The notes under the pieces: generated by a model
What the model saw: only the letters and a program-made list of their open reading frames with translations
The model's database searches: none
What the model was told of the DNA's origin: nothing
Part shown: in pieces, positions 1 to 9,096 of the stretch
Position numbering within the stretch: the first letter of the stretch is position 1
How the letters are laid out: each line of letters starts with the position of its first letter
Translations under genes and position numbers: made by a program
NCBI GenBank assembly: GCA_016195095.1
Contig: JACQAE010000298.1
Span: 1-38,452 of the forward strand
Length of the DNA stretch: 38,452 nucleotides
Origin: Pseudomonadota bacterium
Lineage (GTDB): Bacteria > Pseudomonadota > Alphaproteobacteria > Rhizobiales > Xanthobacteraceae
Direction of reading: 5' to 3'

Positions 1-216
1 GCCGTTCGCACCGGGCTTGTTCTCGACGATGACCGTCTGCCCAAGCGTTTTCGACATGTGCTCGCCGACGAGCCGCGCATAGGGATCGAATGCCCCGCCG
101 GGCGCGGCACCGACGATGAAGTGGACGGTTTGCGCGGATGCCGACTGCGTCGCCGCGGGCGCGAGCACGGCGAGCCCAAGGAGCATCGCCGGGGCAAGGC
201 GCCACACATTTCGCAT
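1..216 (-). CDS. Bug/TctC-family tripartite tricarboxylate transporter substrate-binding protein, 3' end truncated by window edge
   Basis: Reverse-strand reading from ATG at 216: MRNVWRLAPAMLLGLAVLAPAATQSASAQTVHFIVGAAPGGAFDPYARLVGEHMSKTLGQTVIVENKPGANG; signal peptide plus typical Bug motif (VxxxPGG..D..AR...LG....VENKPGA). Absent from ORF track because it runs off the window. Confidence 0.88.
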   Translation of the reverse strand, partial: MRNVWRLAPAMLLGLAVLAPAATQSASAQTVHFIVGAAPGGAFDPYARLVGEHMSKTLGQTVIVENKPGANG

Positions 217-635
217 GCGCGCGCACGGGCTTGGCAAACGCGCCACGGTCGGCGATGACGGGCATTGTCGCGGGCTTGTGCGGATCATCTTTTTCCTCGG
301 AGCGGCGGTCAAGGACATGGACGCGCGGGCCGTGCCGTTCGTCGTTGGCGAAAAACCGCGGGCGATGGCGCCGCCAGTCGCACGACATCAAACGCCGAAC
401 TGCGATCGCACGGGCGTATGGCGCATCCAATCAATCATGCGACGGTGCACGGGTAAAATGAAGAATCGCCAGGCCACTATATCAAATCAGCTATGCGGCG
501 GCAAAATCGGCCACACACGCCACGCGGCCGGGAATTGCGGCGGCGCGCGCGGGCGTGGTGTATATGGTGGCGGGCATGCGGCGGACCGCGCTGGCGATCG
601 TTGCGCGGCGTTGGCGGCAAAGGTGAGAAAGCACG

Positions 636-863
636 ATGATACAATGGGTCAATGATAATCGTTCCGTCGTCTATTCCTGGGCGATCCTGATTGGCGTCGC
701 CGTGATCTTTCTCGCGGTCAGCGCGGGTACCCAATTTCACCAGCTTGCCATAGGTCTATTGGCGTCGTCGGTGACGCTATTCGTGGCGCTCGCGGTGTTC
801 GAATGTGCCTGGCAGGCGGGAGCCTTCATCTTGGGCCTGTTCGGCGGGGCCGGCAGAACCTAG
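636..863 (+). CDS. small hypothetical membrane protein (75 aa, ~2 TM segments)
   Basis: ORF with hydrophobic helices YSWAILIGVAVIFLAVSAG and IGLLASSVTLFVALAVFECAW. Confidence 0.5.
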   Translation: MIQWVNDNRSVVYSWAILIGVAVIFLAVSAGTQFHQLAIGLLASSVTLFVALAVFECAWQAGAFILGLFGGAGRT

Positions 864-970
864 AGCATATTCCGGCGAAGTGGGAACCGGCTCGCCGCGG
901 AAAATGCGTCAAAGTCACGGAAAATAGTGCGCGTTGCGGTTCACGCGAAACGCGAAGCGCTCTAGAAGGT
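863..970. repeat. dispersed intergenic repeat of the type common in Rhizobiales (agcatattccggcgaagtgggaaccgg...aatgcgtcaaa...cgaagcgctctaga)
   Basis: Intergenic; matches the remembered consensus of short dispersed Rhizobiales elements; a related core recurs near 31816-31955. Confidence 0.45.
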
Positions 971-1096
971 TGTCCTGCGGAAAACCGTATCCCACGACGC
1001 AGCGGGATACTCGGCCGCCCGCGATATTCGCGCTTGCCGCGACTTGACGGCCGGCCCACGCGCAGGCCGGCCGCACCCACATGGAGCCGCGGCAAA

Positions 1097-1720
1097 GTGA
1101 GCAACGCCTTTGCAAGCCTGGCGCCGTGGATGCATGATTATGGCGTCGCCATCGTATTCCTGATCCTGATGCTGGAATCGATTGGCCTGCCGCTGCCCGG
1201 CGAATCATTGCTGATAACCGCCGCGATTCTCGCCGGGCGTGGCGACATTGGAATTACCGCGCTGTTTTTCGCGGCCTGGGCCGGCGCCGTCGTCGGCGAC
1301 AATATCGGCTACCTGATCGGCAGGCGGCTTGGGCACGCCTTGCTGCGGCACTATGGCGCCAAAGTCGGATTGACCGCCGAGCGACTGGACGCGGTCGAGG
1401 CGGTATTCGCGCGCTATGGACTCGCGGCGGTCGGCTTCGCGCGCTTTTTCAACGTGCTGCGCCAGTTGAATGGCGTCGTCGCCGGCGCACTGGCGATGGA
1501 ATGGCGGCGCTTCCTCTTGTTCAACGCGCTTGGCGGCGCGCTGTGGGTTCTCACCTGGACCGCGCTCGGCTTCTATGTCGGCGAGCATGGCGCCGACATT
1601 GCCGTGTTCTTCCACAAGCTTGGTCTATTCGGCGGCCTCCTCGGCGGCGTCGCGGCGATCGCCGCCTTGATCTGGATATACGCGCGTCGATCCGCCAGCG
1701 CGCGCGACGATTCGAAATGA
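1097..1720 (+). CDS. DedA family membrane protein (SNARE-associated/VTT domain), likely GTG start inside the longer ORF
   Basis: ESIGLPLPGESLLITAAILAGRGDIGI...GDNIGYLIGRRLG...FARFFNVLRQLNGVVAGALAMEWRRFLLFNALGGALWV: canonical DedA pattern. Confidence 0.9.
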   Translation: MSNAFASLAPWMHDYGVAIVFLILMLESIGLPLPGESLLITAAILAGRGDIGITALFFAAWAGAVVGDNIGYLIGRRLGHALLRHYGAKVGLTAERLDAVEAVFARYGLAAVGFARFFNVLRQLNGVVAGALAMEWRRFLLFNALGGALWVLTWTALGFYVGEHGADIAVFFHKLGLFGGLLGGVAAIAALIWIYARRSASARDDSK

Positions 1721-1725
1721 GCGGA

Positions 1726-2451
1726 TCAGTCCTTCGCCGGCGCGCCAGGGGCGGACCGTCGCGATAGGCTTGCCAGCAGCACCGCAAGGATTCCGGTGAG
1801 GAAAATCCCGTCGAAGGTTCCCGCGCCGCCGATCGATGCCACCGGCGCGCCCAGCCCCTCGATCTTTTCGAGGTTGAGGAGGTCCGCCCCGATGAGCGTG
1901 CCGAGGCTGCCGCCGATATAGGCAAGCGGCGCCGCGTCGGCGCGCGCGAGCAGCAGGGCGACAATCGCCGTCGCCACGGCGGGCGCGAATACCGGCACCG
2001 CGATGCCGAGGCCCACGACCGGATGCGCCAGCCAATAGCACACGCCCGCGACAAACGCCGTCGCCGCCGCGCCCTTAATCCATAGCCGATTTTTCACCAG
2101 CAGATAGATCGACATCACGCAGGGTATGACCGCGCCGCCGACATTCACGGCAATCAGCGTGCCCGGCCATTGCGCCACGACCGGGACGACATAACGCATG
2201 CCGAAGAAATCGATTTCCTGCCCCGACACGATCTTCTGCGCGGCTAATTGCGCGACCGGAATGTTGAAATAGCTGCCGACGAGCGAGCCGAAAAGCAGGA
2301 ACAGCGCCGTCGAGGAACTCACCCCCAGGCGCATATAGGCGTAGCGTAGCGCCCCCAACTGAATGAGCACCAAGACGACGACGAAAATTCCCACCAGGAT
2401 GGAAAAGAACGCGGGCGGCAGCGGAAGGTAATGCAGCTGGCTCAATTGCAT
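1726..2451 (-). CDS. DUF1614-family multi-pass membrane protein
   Basis: 241 aa; LGALRYAYMRLGVSSSTALFLLFGSLVGSYFNIPV... and GGAGTFDGIFLTGILAVLLA resemble DUF1614 proteins. Confidence 0.75.
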   Translation of the reverse strand: MQLSQLHYLPLPPAFFSILVGIFVVVLVLIQLGALRYAYMRLGVSSSTALFLLFGSLVGSYFNIPVAQLAAQKIVSGQEIDFFGMRYVVPVVAQWPGTLIAVNVGGAVIPCVMSIYLLVKNRLWIKGAAATAFVAGVCYWLAHPVVGLGIAVPVFAPAVATAIVALLLARADAAPLAYIGGSLGTLIGADLLNLEKIEGLGAPVASIGGAGTFDGIFLTGILAVLLASLSRRSAPGAPAKD

Positions 2452-2571
2452 CGAAGCGTCACCATGCTGACCGGCGGTTGCGACATGCCGCGGCTCGCGA
2501 ACAGGCTATCGTGATGATGCGTGCGTCCCGCTTGCGGGTGCGCCGGCCAATCGCGCGCCGCGCAACCGTGT

Positions 2572-3879
2572 TCAGGCCACGCGCTCCTGCCCGCGCGCGA
2601 TGGCGCGTTCCTCCTGCGACACGCCAAGCGTGCGCCAGTCGGTCGATTTCGGCACGACGCCCTCGAACGAGCCGATCCCGGCCTGCGGGATGCGCGGATG
2701 CGTGGTGCCGATCGCCGCCCCGCCGTCGCGCATGGCGCGCGCCGCCGCCACCATGATACGGCGGAATTCCACAACGGCCATGTCGCTCGCGCCAAGCCGC
2801 TCCTTGGTGCGGTCGGAGATCGGTCCCATGGTTTCCCACATGGCGATATCCTGGTTGGGAATGCCGGGGATGCCGGTGAAATTGCCGAGCTTCATCAAGT
2901 TGCGGTCCTGTCCGTAATTATTATCGCGCGTGCGCAGGCTGTTGAAATTCTCGTCGAGGTCGATGCCCACGCGCGCCACGTTGAACTTGCGCCAGGCCTC
3001 CTGTTCGACGCCCGGCTTGTCGGCGCCGTTCCAGGCGAGGAAGTAGAACATCGTATTGCCGTCATCCATGGGCGCGAGCATGGTGGCGACGTTGTGGATA
3101 TTGTTGGGGGGGATGAGCGAGGTGAACGGCGCGACGAACACGGTGACGCGCACGTAGTCATGGGTCGCGGCGTTGACGATCGGGCGTCGGATCGCAGCGT
3201 AGCGAAAGCCGAAGCTTGTCGGCTGTACCTGGAAGCGCGGCGCGCGGTCGGTCGAGGGCCGCAGCCAGGTGGCGTCGGTCGCCTGCGCGGAATCGACGCG
3301 CGCTGGCACCATTTCCGATGAGTGCAGGTGCGAACTATGCGCGGAATCGATTTGACCCTCGGTGACCTGCGCCCAATTGGCGCGCACGCGCATCTTGACG
3401 ATGCTCACCCGCGCGTCGGGCGTTGGCGCGAAGGCCGGCGCCTCGAATTCCGGCATTTCCCGCGCCGGTCCCATATAGGTCCACACGAACCCGCCGGCCT
3501 CGCGTGCCGGATAGGATTTATGCTTGATCTTGTCGGCAAGCCCGCTCTCCGCCGGCTCCGAACTCATTTCGACCACGTTGCCGTCAACGTCGAATTTCCA
3601 GCCGTGATAAAGGCAGCGCAACCCGCATTCCTCATTGCGGCCGAGCGCGAGCGAGGCGCGCCGATGCGGGCAATATTCGTCAAGTATGCCGATGCGGCCC
3701 TCGCTGTCGCGGAAGACGACGAGGTCCTCGCCGAGAAGCCGCGTGCGCACCGGCTTGCCGTCGGGCTCGGTGACTTCCTCGGACATGCAGGCCGCGATCC
3801 AGTGGCGGCGCATGATTTGGCCCATGGGTGCGTCGTCTTCGACGCGGCACAGAAGATCGTTTTCCTCGGCCGTGAGCAC
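2572..3879 (-). CDS. Rieske [2Fe-2S] aromatic ring-hydroxylating oxygenase, phthalate 4,5-dioxygenase-like oxygenase component
   Basis: Rieske motif CPHRRASLALGRNEECGLRCLYHGW; N-terminus MLTAEENDLLCRVEDDAPMGQIMRRHWIAA typical of phthalate dioxygenase-like oxygenases. Confidence 0.9.
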   Translation of the reverse strand: MLTAEENDLLCRVEDDAPMGQIMRRHWIAACMSEEVTEPDGKPVRTRLLGEDLVVFRDSEGRIGILDEYCPHRRASLALGRNEECGLRCLYHGWKFDVDGNVVEMSSEPAESGLADKIKHKSYPAREAGGFVWTYMGPAREMPEFEAPAFAPTPDARVSIVKMRVRANWAQVTEGQIDSAHSSHLHSSEMVPARVDSAQATDATWLRPSTDRAPRFQVQPTSFGFRYAAIRRPIVNAATHDYVRVTVFVAPFTSLIPPNNIHNVATMLAPMDDGNTMFYFLAWNGADKPGVEQEAWRKFNVARVGIDLDENFNSLRTRDNNYGQDRNLMKLGNFTGIPGIPNQDIAMWETMGPISDRTKERLGASDMAVVEFRRIMVAAARAMRDGGAAIGTTHPRIPQAGIGSFEGVVPKSTDWRTLGVSQEERAIARGQERVA

Positions 3880-3978
3880 GGGCGCTCTCCTCCGCTGGCG
3901 CCGTCCACGCGGCGCGGTTGAGATTATATCATTAGACGGCTAAGTTTCCAGCCCGGGATCGACCCGAAACAGAAAAAT

Positions 3979-4959
3979 ATGACGCAAGCGGCAAAACCTG
4001 TTGCGCGGGATATGGCGGACGACATCGCCGTGCGCGTCGCGCGCGCGCAGGAAATCGCGCGCGATATCCACCTCTTCGAATTTGTCGATGACCAAGGGCG
4101 CGACCTGCCGCTTTTTACCGCTGGCGCGCATATCGTCGTGCGCGTCCCCAACGGGATGTTGCGCAAATATTCGCTGTGCAACGATCCCGCCGAGCGCGGC
4201 CGCTATGTCATCGCCGTCTTGCGCGAGGCGCCGGACGGGGGAACGCAGAGCCTGATCTCCGGCGTCAAGGAAGGCGACACGCTTGCCATCGCCCCGCCGC
4301 GCAATAATTTCGCGCTGGTGAAAAGTTCGGCCGGCTATCTGTTCATCGCCGGCGGCATCGGCATCACGCCGATCATGTCGATGCTGCGCCACCTCAACGC
4401 CACCGGTGGCGCGCGCTACCGCCTCGTCTATTGCACGCGCGCGCCGCAGGCCACCGCGTTTCGCGCCGAACTGGCGGCGCCGGAGTTTCGTAGCAAGGTG
4501 ACGCTGCATCATGACGGCGGCGATCCCGCGCGCATGCTCGACCTGTGGCCGTTTCTCGATCAGCCCAAGGGCGCGCAGCTTTATTGTTGCGGGCCGCGCG
4601 CGATGATGGCGCAGGTGCGCGACATGACCGGACACTGGCCTGTCTCCGCGGTGCATTTCGAGGCCTTCAGCGAGCCCGCGCGGGCGCGGCCGCAGGACCG
4701 GCCCTTCGTGGTGCGGCTTGAGCGCTCCGGCGACCAATTTGAGGTGCCGGTCGGCGTGACCATTCTCGAGGCGCTGCGCGCGCGCGGCCATGTGGCGCCG
4801 AGTTCGTGCGAGAGCGGCACCTGCGGCACCTGCCGCACGCGGCTCCTGGCTGGCGAGGCCGACCACCGCGACCTCGTCCTCGCCGAGCACGAGCGCGCTG
4901 ACGCCATCATGCTGTGCGTGTCGCGCGCGCTTTCCGACGATATCGTGATCGACCGCTGA
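3979..4959 (+). CDS. PDR/VanB family oxidoreductase (phthalate dioxygenase reductase-like; FMN/NAD domains plus C-terminal 2Fe-2S ferredoxin)
   Basis: RKYSLCNDP, GGIGITPIMSMLRHL, C-terminal CESGTCGTCRTRLLAGEADHRDLVL. Confidence 0.92.
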   Translation: MTQAAKPVARDMADDIAVRVARAQEIARDIHLFEFVDDQGRDLPLFTAGAHIVVRVPNGMLRKYSLCNDPAERGRYVIAVLREAPDGGTQSLISGVKEGDTLAIAPPRNNFALVKSSAGYLFIAGGIGITPIMSMLRHLNATGGARYRLVYCTRAPQATAFRAELAAPEFRSKVTLHHDGGDPARMLDLWPFLDQPKGAQLYCCGPRAMMAQVRDMTGHWPVSAVHFEAFSEPARARPQDRPFVVRLERSGDQFEVPVGVTILEALRARGHVAPSSCESGTCGTCRTRLLAGEADHRDLVLAEHERADAIMLCVSRALSDDIVIDR

Positions 4960-4977
4960 GCGCATGGGTATCGCGCG

Positions 4978-6171
4978 ATGAGCAGTGACAAGATACGCCT
5001 TGGAGTTGCCGGGCTTGGTCGCGCCTTCGCCATGATGATCCCGGCGGTCCGGCATCATCCGCGCATCGCCCTGGTTGCCGGCGCCGATCCGCGCGCGGCG
5101 GCGCGCGCGCGTTTCGAGCGCGACTTTTCGTGTCCGACCTACTCCGACGTCGATGCCATGTGCGCCGACGAACAGGTTGAGGCGGTCTACGTCTCGACAC
5201 CGCACCAGTTCCACGCCGCCAACGTCCTCGCCGCAGCGGCGCGCGGCAAGCACGTGCTGGTCGAGAAGCCGATGGCGCTCGCGCTCGCCGATTGCCAGGC
5301 AATGATCGCGGCGGCGCATGCCGCCGGTGTGCGCCTCGTGGTCGGCCACAGCCACAGTTTCGACGCGCCGATCCGCCGCGCACGCGAGATCATCGCCAGC
5401 GGCGCCGTCGGCCCGCTGCGCATGATCACCGCGGTCAATTACACGGATTTCCTCTACCGGCCGCGCCGGCCGGAGGAACTTCTGACCGAATGCGGCGGCG
5501 GCGTGCTGTTCAACCAGGCGCCGCATCATGTCGACGTGGTGCGCTTCCTCGGCGGCGGGCGCGTGCGCAGCGTGCGCGCGCTGACGGCGAATTGGGACGC
5601 GCGGCGCGCGACCGAGGGCGCCTATTGCGCGCTGCTCGCCTTCGAGGACGGCGCCATGGCCTCGCTGACCTATAGCGGCTACGCGCATTTCGATAGCGAC
5701 GAATTGTGCGGCTGGATCGCGGAAAGCGGCCTGCCGAAAGATCCCGAGCGCTATGGTGCGGCGCGCCGTGCGCTCAAGGACGTGGCCTCGCCGCAAGCGG
5801 AGCGCGACCTCAAGGAAGAACGCAACTATGGCGGCGCGCGCTACGAGGCGTCCAGCGGCAATGACGCAACCCGACTGCACCAGCATTTCGGGCTGCTCGT
5901 GGCCTCCTGCGCGCAAGCGGACCTGCGGCCGCTGCCGCAGGGGGTGATGATCTATGGCGATGAAACGCGAAGGCTTGATATCGTGCCGCCGCCCATCCTG
6001 CCGCGCGAGGACGTGCTCGCGGAATTCTGCGACGCGGTCCGTGACGGCCGCAAGGCGGTGCATGACGGCGAATGGGCGCTCGCCAACATGGAGGTCTGCC
6101 TGGCCATGCTCGAATCCGCGCGCAGCGGCCGCGACGTCGTGCTGCGGCACCAAATCGACATCGGCGGCTAG
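4978..6171 (+). CDS. Gfo/Idh/MocA family oxidoreductase, possibly a phthalate cis-dihydrodiol dehydrogenase (Pht4-like)
   Basis: GVAGLGRAFAMMIPAV..., VYVSTPHQFHAANVLAAAARGKHVLVEKPMAL, GGGVLFNQAPHHVDVVRFLGGG; gene context. Confidence 0.87.
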   Translation: MSSDKIRLGVAGLGRAFAMMIPAVRHHPRIALVAGADPRAAARARFERDFSCPTYSDVDAMCADEQVEAVYVSTPHQFHAANVLAAAARGKHVLVEKPMALALADCQAMIAAAHAAGVRLVVGHSHSFDAPIRRAREIIASGAVGPLRMITAVNYTDFLYRPRRPEELLTECGGGVLFNQAPHHVDVVRFLGGGRVRSVRALTANWDARRATEGAYCALLAFEDGAMASLTYSGYAHFDSDELCGWIAESGLPKDPERYGAARRALKDVASPQAERDLKEERNYGGARYEASSGNDATRLHQHFGLLVASCAQADLRPLPQGVMIYGDETRRLDIVPPPILPREDVLAEFCDAVRDGRKAVHDGEWALANMEVCLAMLESARSGRDVVLRHQIDIGG

Positions 6172-6172
6172 G

Positions 6173-6823
6173 ATGCGCGCGCGCAGGAATCCGGGGCGCG
6201 TAACGCAAGCCGGCGGCACCGAGGCGATCCTGCGCCATTGGCGCGAAGCGGTTCCCGACGACCGCGTGGCGCATCTGGTCAAGGACGCGATGCGCGGGCT
6301 GGCGCGCGCCTTGCAAACGCGGCTGGCGCGGCACCACGTGTCGTTCGGCCACTGGACGTTCCTGCGCATCCTGTGGGTGCGCGACGGGCTGACCCAGCGC
6401 GCGCTGAGCGAGGAGGCCGGCGTCATGGAGCCGACGACGCACGCCGCGCTGCGCGCGCTTGAGCGGCTCGGCCTTATCCGCCGCCGCCGCATCGCGCCCG
6501 ACCGACGCAGCATGCACATCTTTCTCACGCCGCGCGGACATGCGCTCAAGCACAAGCTTGTTCCGCTCGCCGAGGAGGTCAACCGCGTGGCGCTGCGCGG
6601 GCTCTCTTCGGGCGACATCGCGGTGGCGCGCCGCTGCCTGCTGGCGATGATCTTCAATCTCGCCGGCGATGAATTCGACGCGGCGGGAAAGCGGCGCGGC
6701 ATTCCCTCCACACGCGAACTTGGCCGCCGCGTGGCGCGTGCGGCGACCGCGACGCGCGCGCGGTCGATGCGCGCTCGAAAAACGCGCGGTCAGAGCGAAA
6801 GCGACACGACCGCATTGTCATAG
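6173..6823 (+). CDS. MarR family transcriptional regulator (ATG 1 nt after the preceding stop)
   Basis: LRILWVRDGLTQRALSEEAGVMEPTTHAALRALERLGLIRRRRIAPDRRSMHIFLTPRG: MarR winged helix; in-frame start inside ORF 5954..6823. Confidence 0.87.
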   Translation: MRARRNPGRVTQAGGTEAILRHWREAVPDDRVAHLVKDAMRGLARALQTRLARHHVSFGHWTFLRILWVRDGLTQRALSEEAGVMEPTTHAALRALERLGLIRRRRIAPDRRSMHIFLTPRGHALKHKLVPLAEEVNRVALRGLSSGDIAVARRCLLAMIFNLAGDEFDAAGKRRGIPSTRELGRRVARAATATRARSMRARKTRGQSESDTTALS

Positions 6824-7671
6824 GACTTGGCGCCGAGATCGCCGTCCTCGAAAATGCCGCGCTCCTTGATCCACTCGCGGCTTTCCTCGAATACCGCGCG
6901 CGAATAGGGCTCGAACACGATGCGCTCGCCCGGACCCCAGCGGCGCGTATCCATCATGGCGTGGAAGCGCTTGGGAAACTCGTTCTTGAAATAATGCGTA
7001 TAGAGTTCCGGGCGCAGGTCGATGTCGCGTTGCGCGCGCTTGAGCGCGCGGAAATACTTGCGCACGTCCTCGAGGTCGGGATCGCCGGTGAGCATGGTCG
7101 CCATCATGAAGGTGCAGTCGGTCAACTTGCGCAGGCCGAGCTGCTCGGCGAAATAATAGGGCCCGGAGAACAGCGTGCAGGCGGGAATCTTGCCGTCGAG
7201 CAGGAGCTCCATGCGGCCGAACAGCATGCCTTCCTTGTAGGACAGGTTGATCCGGTCGAGCGGCATGTATTGCTCAAGCGCCTGGATGGTCGCGTAGTGG
7301 CTGCCCGACTGGTAGCCGACGGAGACCGGCACGCCGGCGAGGTCGGCGGGCGTCTTGATCGGCGAATCCGCCGGCACGAACACGCCGCAGGGCGAGACCG
7401 AATAGGCGTCGCTGTAGAGCCGGCCATGGCCCTTGGCCGCCGCGACGTTGACCGTCCAATGGCAGGCGCAGCTGATGTCGGACTTGCGGCCCGCCTCGAA
7501 GGTCTGCATGGCGCCGAACTTGTCGCCCTGGGCGTGCGCCTTGCCGTCGGTGGAGAGGATCGTCTCCATGAAATCGTAGTCGAGCCCTTCGTCCTTGAAG
7601 TAGCCCTTCTCCTCGGCGACCCATTCGTGCAGGCGGAAATGCGGCTGGATGATGAACTTGTGGTTTTTCAC
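6790..7671 (-). CDS. periplasmic-binding-fold (NMT1/THI5-like) protein without visible signal peptide; candidate 4,5-dihydroxyphthalate decarboxylase-like enzyme or ABC substrate-binding protein
   Basis: WVAEEKGYFKDEGLDYDF, VFVPADSPIKTPADLAGVPVSVGYQSGSHYATIQALE; N-terminus MKNHKFIIQPHFRLHEW is not a signal sequence. Confidence 0.75.
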   Translation of the reverse strand: MKNHKFIIQPHFRLHEWVAEEKGYFKDEGLDYDFMETILSTDGKAHAQGDKFGAMQTFEAGRKSDISCACHWTVNVAAAKGHGRLYSDAYSVSPCGVFVPADSPIKTPADLAGVPVSVGYQSGSHYATIQALEQYMPLDRINLSYKEGMLFGRMELLLDGKIPACTLFSGPYYFAEQLGLRKLTDCTFMMATMLTGDPDLEDVRKYFRALKRAQRDIDLRPELYTHYFKNEFPKRFHAMMDTRRWGPGERIVFEPYSRAVFEESREWIKERGIFEDGDLGAKSYDNAVVSLSL

Positions 7672-7723
7672 GGCGTTGTCCTCCGGGGGTTGATTTCTGC
7701 CGCGCCGGGCGCGGCGTGTCGGT

Positions 7724-8503
7724 TCAACAGCATTCGCGCTTGACGCGCTCGCGCTGCTCGGTCACGCGGCGCGCGCGGATCATCTTGACGTGCTCGTCCA
7801 TGAGCCGGCGGGCGCCGGCGGCGTCGCGCATCTCGATCAGGGACGCAAGCTCGCGGTGCACGTCGAGGACGCGCCTCGCGACGCGCGGGGTCAGCGTCGG
7901 ATTGCGCGCCGGCCAGGCGACGTGCTGCAGCGAGATGAGCTGCGCGACCAGCACGCGGTTATGCGAGGCCTCGGCGACGGCGATGTGAAACTCGCGCGAG
8001 AGGCACGTGTACTCGTCCATGTCGCGCGCCATGACGCGCTCGGCCGCGGCGAGAAGCTCCTTGAGCCGCGCGATGTCGGCGGGCTGCGCGTTTTCCGCCG
8101 CCAATTCGGCGGCGAGCGTCTCGATGGCGCGCTGGGCGTCCATGATCTCGGCGGCGCTCGCCTGCGTGAGATGCAATTGGATGGCGAGCGCCTCGGCGAA
8201 CAGCCGCGCGTTGCCCTGCGCGATGCGCGCACCGCCGCCCTTGCCCATCCTGATGGCGACGACGCCGAGCGCCTCGAGCGTGCGCAAGGCATCGCGCGCG
8301 ACGATGCGGCTTGTGCCGAAGCGCTCCGCGAGGTCCTTCTCGCTGCCGAGGAAATCGCCCGGCCGCAGGCGGCGCGCAAACAGGTCCTCGCGCACCTGGG
8401 CGATGACCTGGGCGGAGAGCGAGGCGGCGCGGCCGGCGAGAAAGATGCGGCCGGGAACGCGCTCGGCGATCGGCGGCCTGGCGTCGCTTATCGCAGGGGT
8501 CAT
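7724..8503 (-). CDS. GntR family transcriptional regulator with FCD domain
   Basis: VIAQVREDLFARRLRPGDFLGSEKDLAERFGTSRIVARDALRTLEALGVVAIRMGKGGGARI; FCD-like C-terminus CLSREFHIAVAEASHNRVL. Start chosen at MTPAIS; an upstream ATG at 8581 is also possible. Confidence 0.9.
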   Translation of the reverse strand: MTPAISDARPPIAERVPGRIFLAGRAASLSAQVIAQVREDLFARRLRPGDFLGSEKDLAERFGTSRIVARDALRTLEALGVVAIRMGKGGGARIAQGNARLFAEALAIQLHLTQASAAEIMDAQRAIETLAAELAAENAQPADIARLKELLAAAERVMARDMDEYTCLSREFHIAVAEASHNRVLVAQLISLQHVAWPARNPTLTPRVARRVLDVHRELASLIEMRDAAGARRLMDEHVKMIRARRVTEQRERVKRECC

Positions 8504-8583
8504 CGCGGCGGCACCCTCGGGCCGCAAGGCGCAGCCAGGGGCATCTTTTAGCGCGGAATCAAAAGCTAGTAAAGATATCATCT

Positions 8584-8850
8584 TTAAGATTTCCCGGTTG
8601 GGAGGGAGGGGGGAAAGAGAAAAGAGAAAAGAGAAAAGAGAAAGGGAAAACGGGGAAAAAGGGAAAACGGGAACTGGGGAAGCGGGGAGGGTGAGAAAGA
8701 CCGGGAAAAGGGAACGGGGTACGGGGAACGGGAAACCGGGAACAGGGCAACGCGGAACGGGAAACGGGAAACGCGGAACGGGAAACGGGAAACGGGAAAC
8801 GGGAAACGGGAAACGGGAAACGGGAAACGGGAAACGGGAAACGGGAACGC
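8584..8850. repeat. purine-rich low-complexity tract ending in a tandem heptad array (CGGGAAA)n, nine perfect copies at 8779-8841
   Basis: Direct count of CGGGAAA starting at 8779 and every 7 bp to 8835, with degenerate GGGAAA/GGGGAA units upstream. Confidence 0.95.
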
Positions 8851-8956
8851 GGAAGGATGCGCGCCGGCGATTGCGCGGCGAAGATCGCCGGGCACGAAGG
8901 CCGGCGGCGCCGGCAATTGCGCGCGGCGGGCGAAGTTGTGCCGTGGCGCTTGCATG

Positions 8957-9096
8957 CGCCGCCCGCGACGGCCGCGGCCCGGCTCGCGGCCGACGGCGCC
9001 GTCCGGGTCGCGGCCCCGGTCGCGGCGTCAATCCCGCTCATGCGCGTCGATCGCGCCAGGCGCCACGGCGTCGCCGTCATGCCTGGCGCGCGCCGC
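8957..9096 (+). repeat. duplicated segment copy A-left (matches 26455-26606)
   Basis: Near-identical by eye: cgccgcccgcgacgg...ctcgcggccg.cggcgccgtccgggtcgcggccccggtcgc...ggcgtcaatcccgctcatgcgcgtcgat.gcgccaggcgccacggcgtcgccgtc; copy B has one extra 12-bp unit. Confidence 0.9.

Noticed and set aside
3940-6711. 923-aa minus-strand ORF antisense to the reductase, dehydrogenase and MarR genes
   Set aside because: Arg/Ala/His-rich composition, no recognisable domain, and fully overlaps three well-supported + strand genes; a high-GC artefact.
8779-8841. Heptad array as a CRISPR
   Set aside because: 7-bp contiguous units without spacers; a simple tandem repeat.
8504-9031. N-terminal extension of the GntR ORF through the heptad array (FPFPVSR repeats)
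   Set aside because: GntR homology begins after 8503; the extension is explained by stop-free heptad translation.
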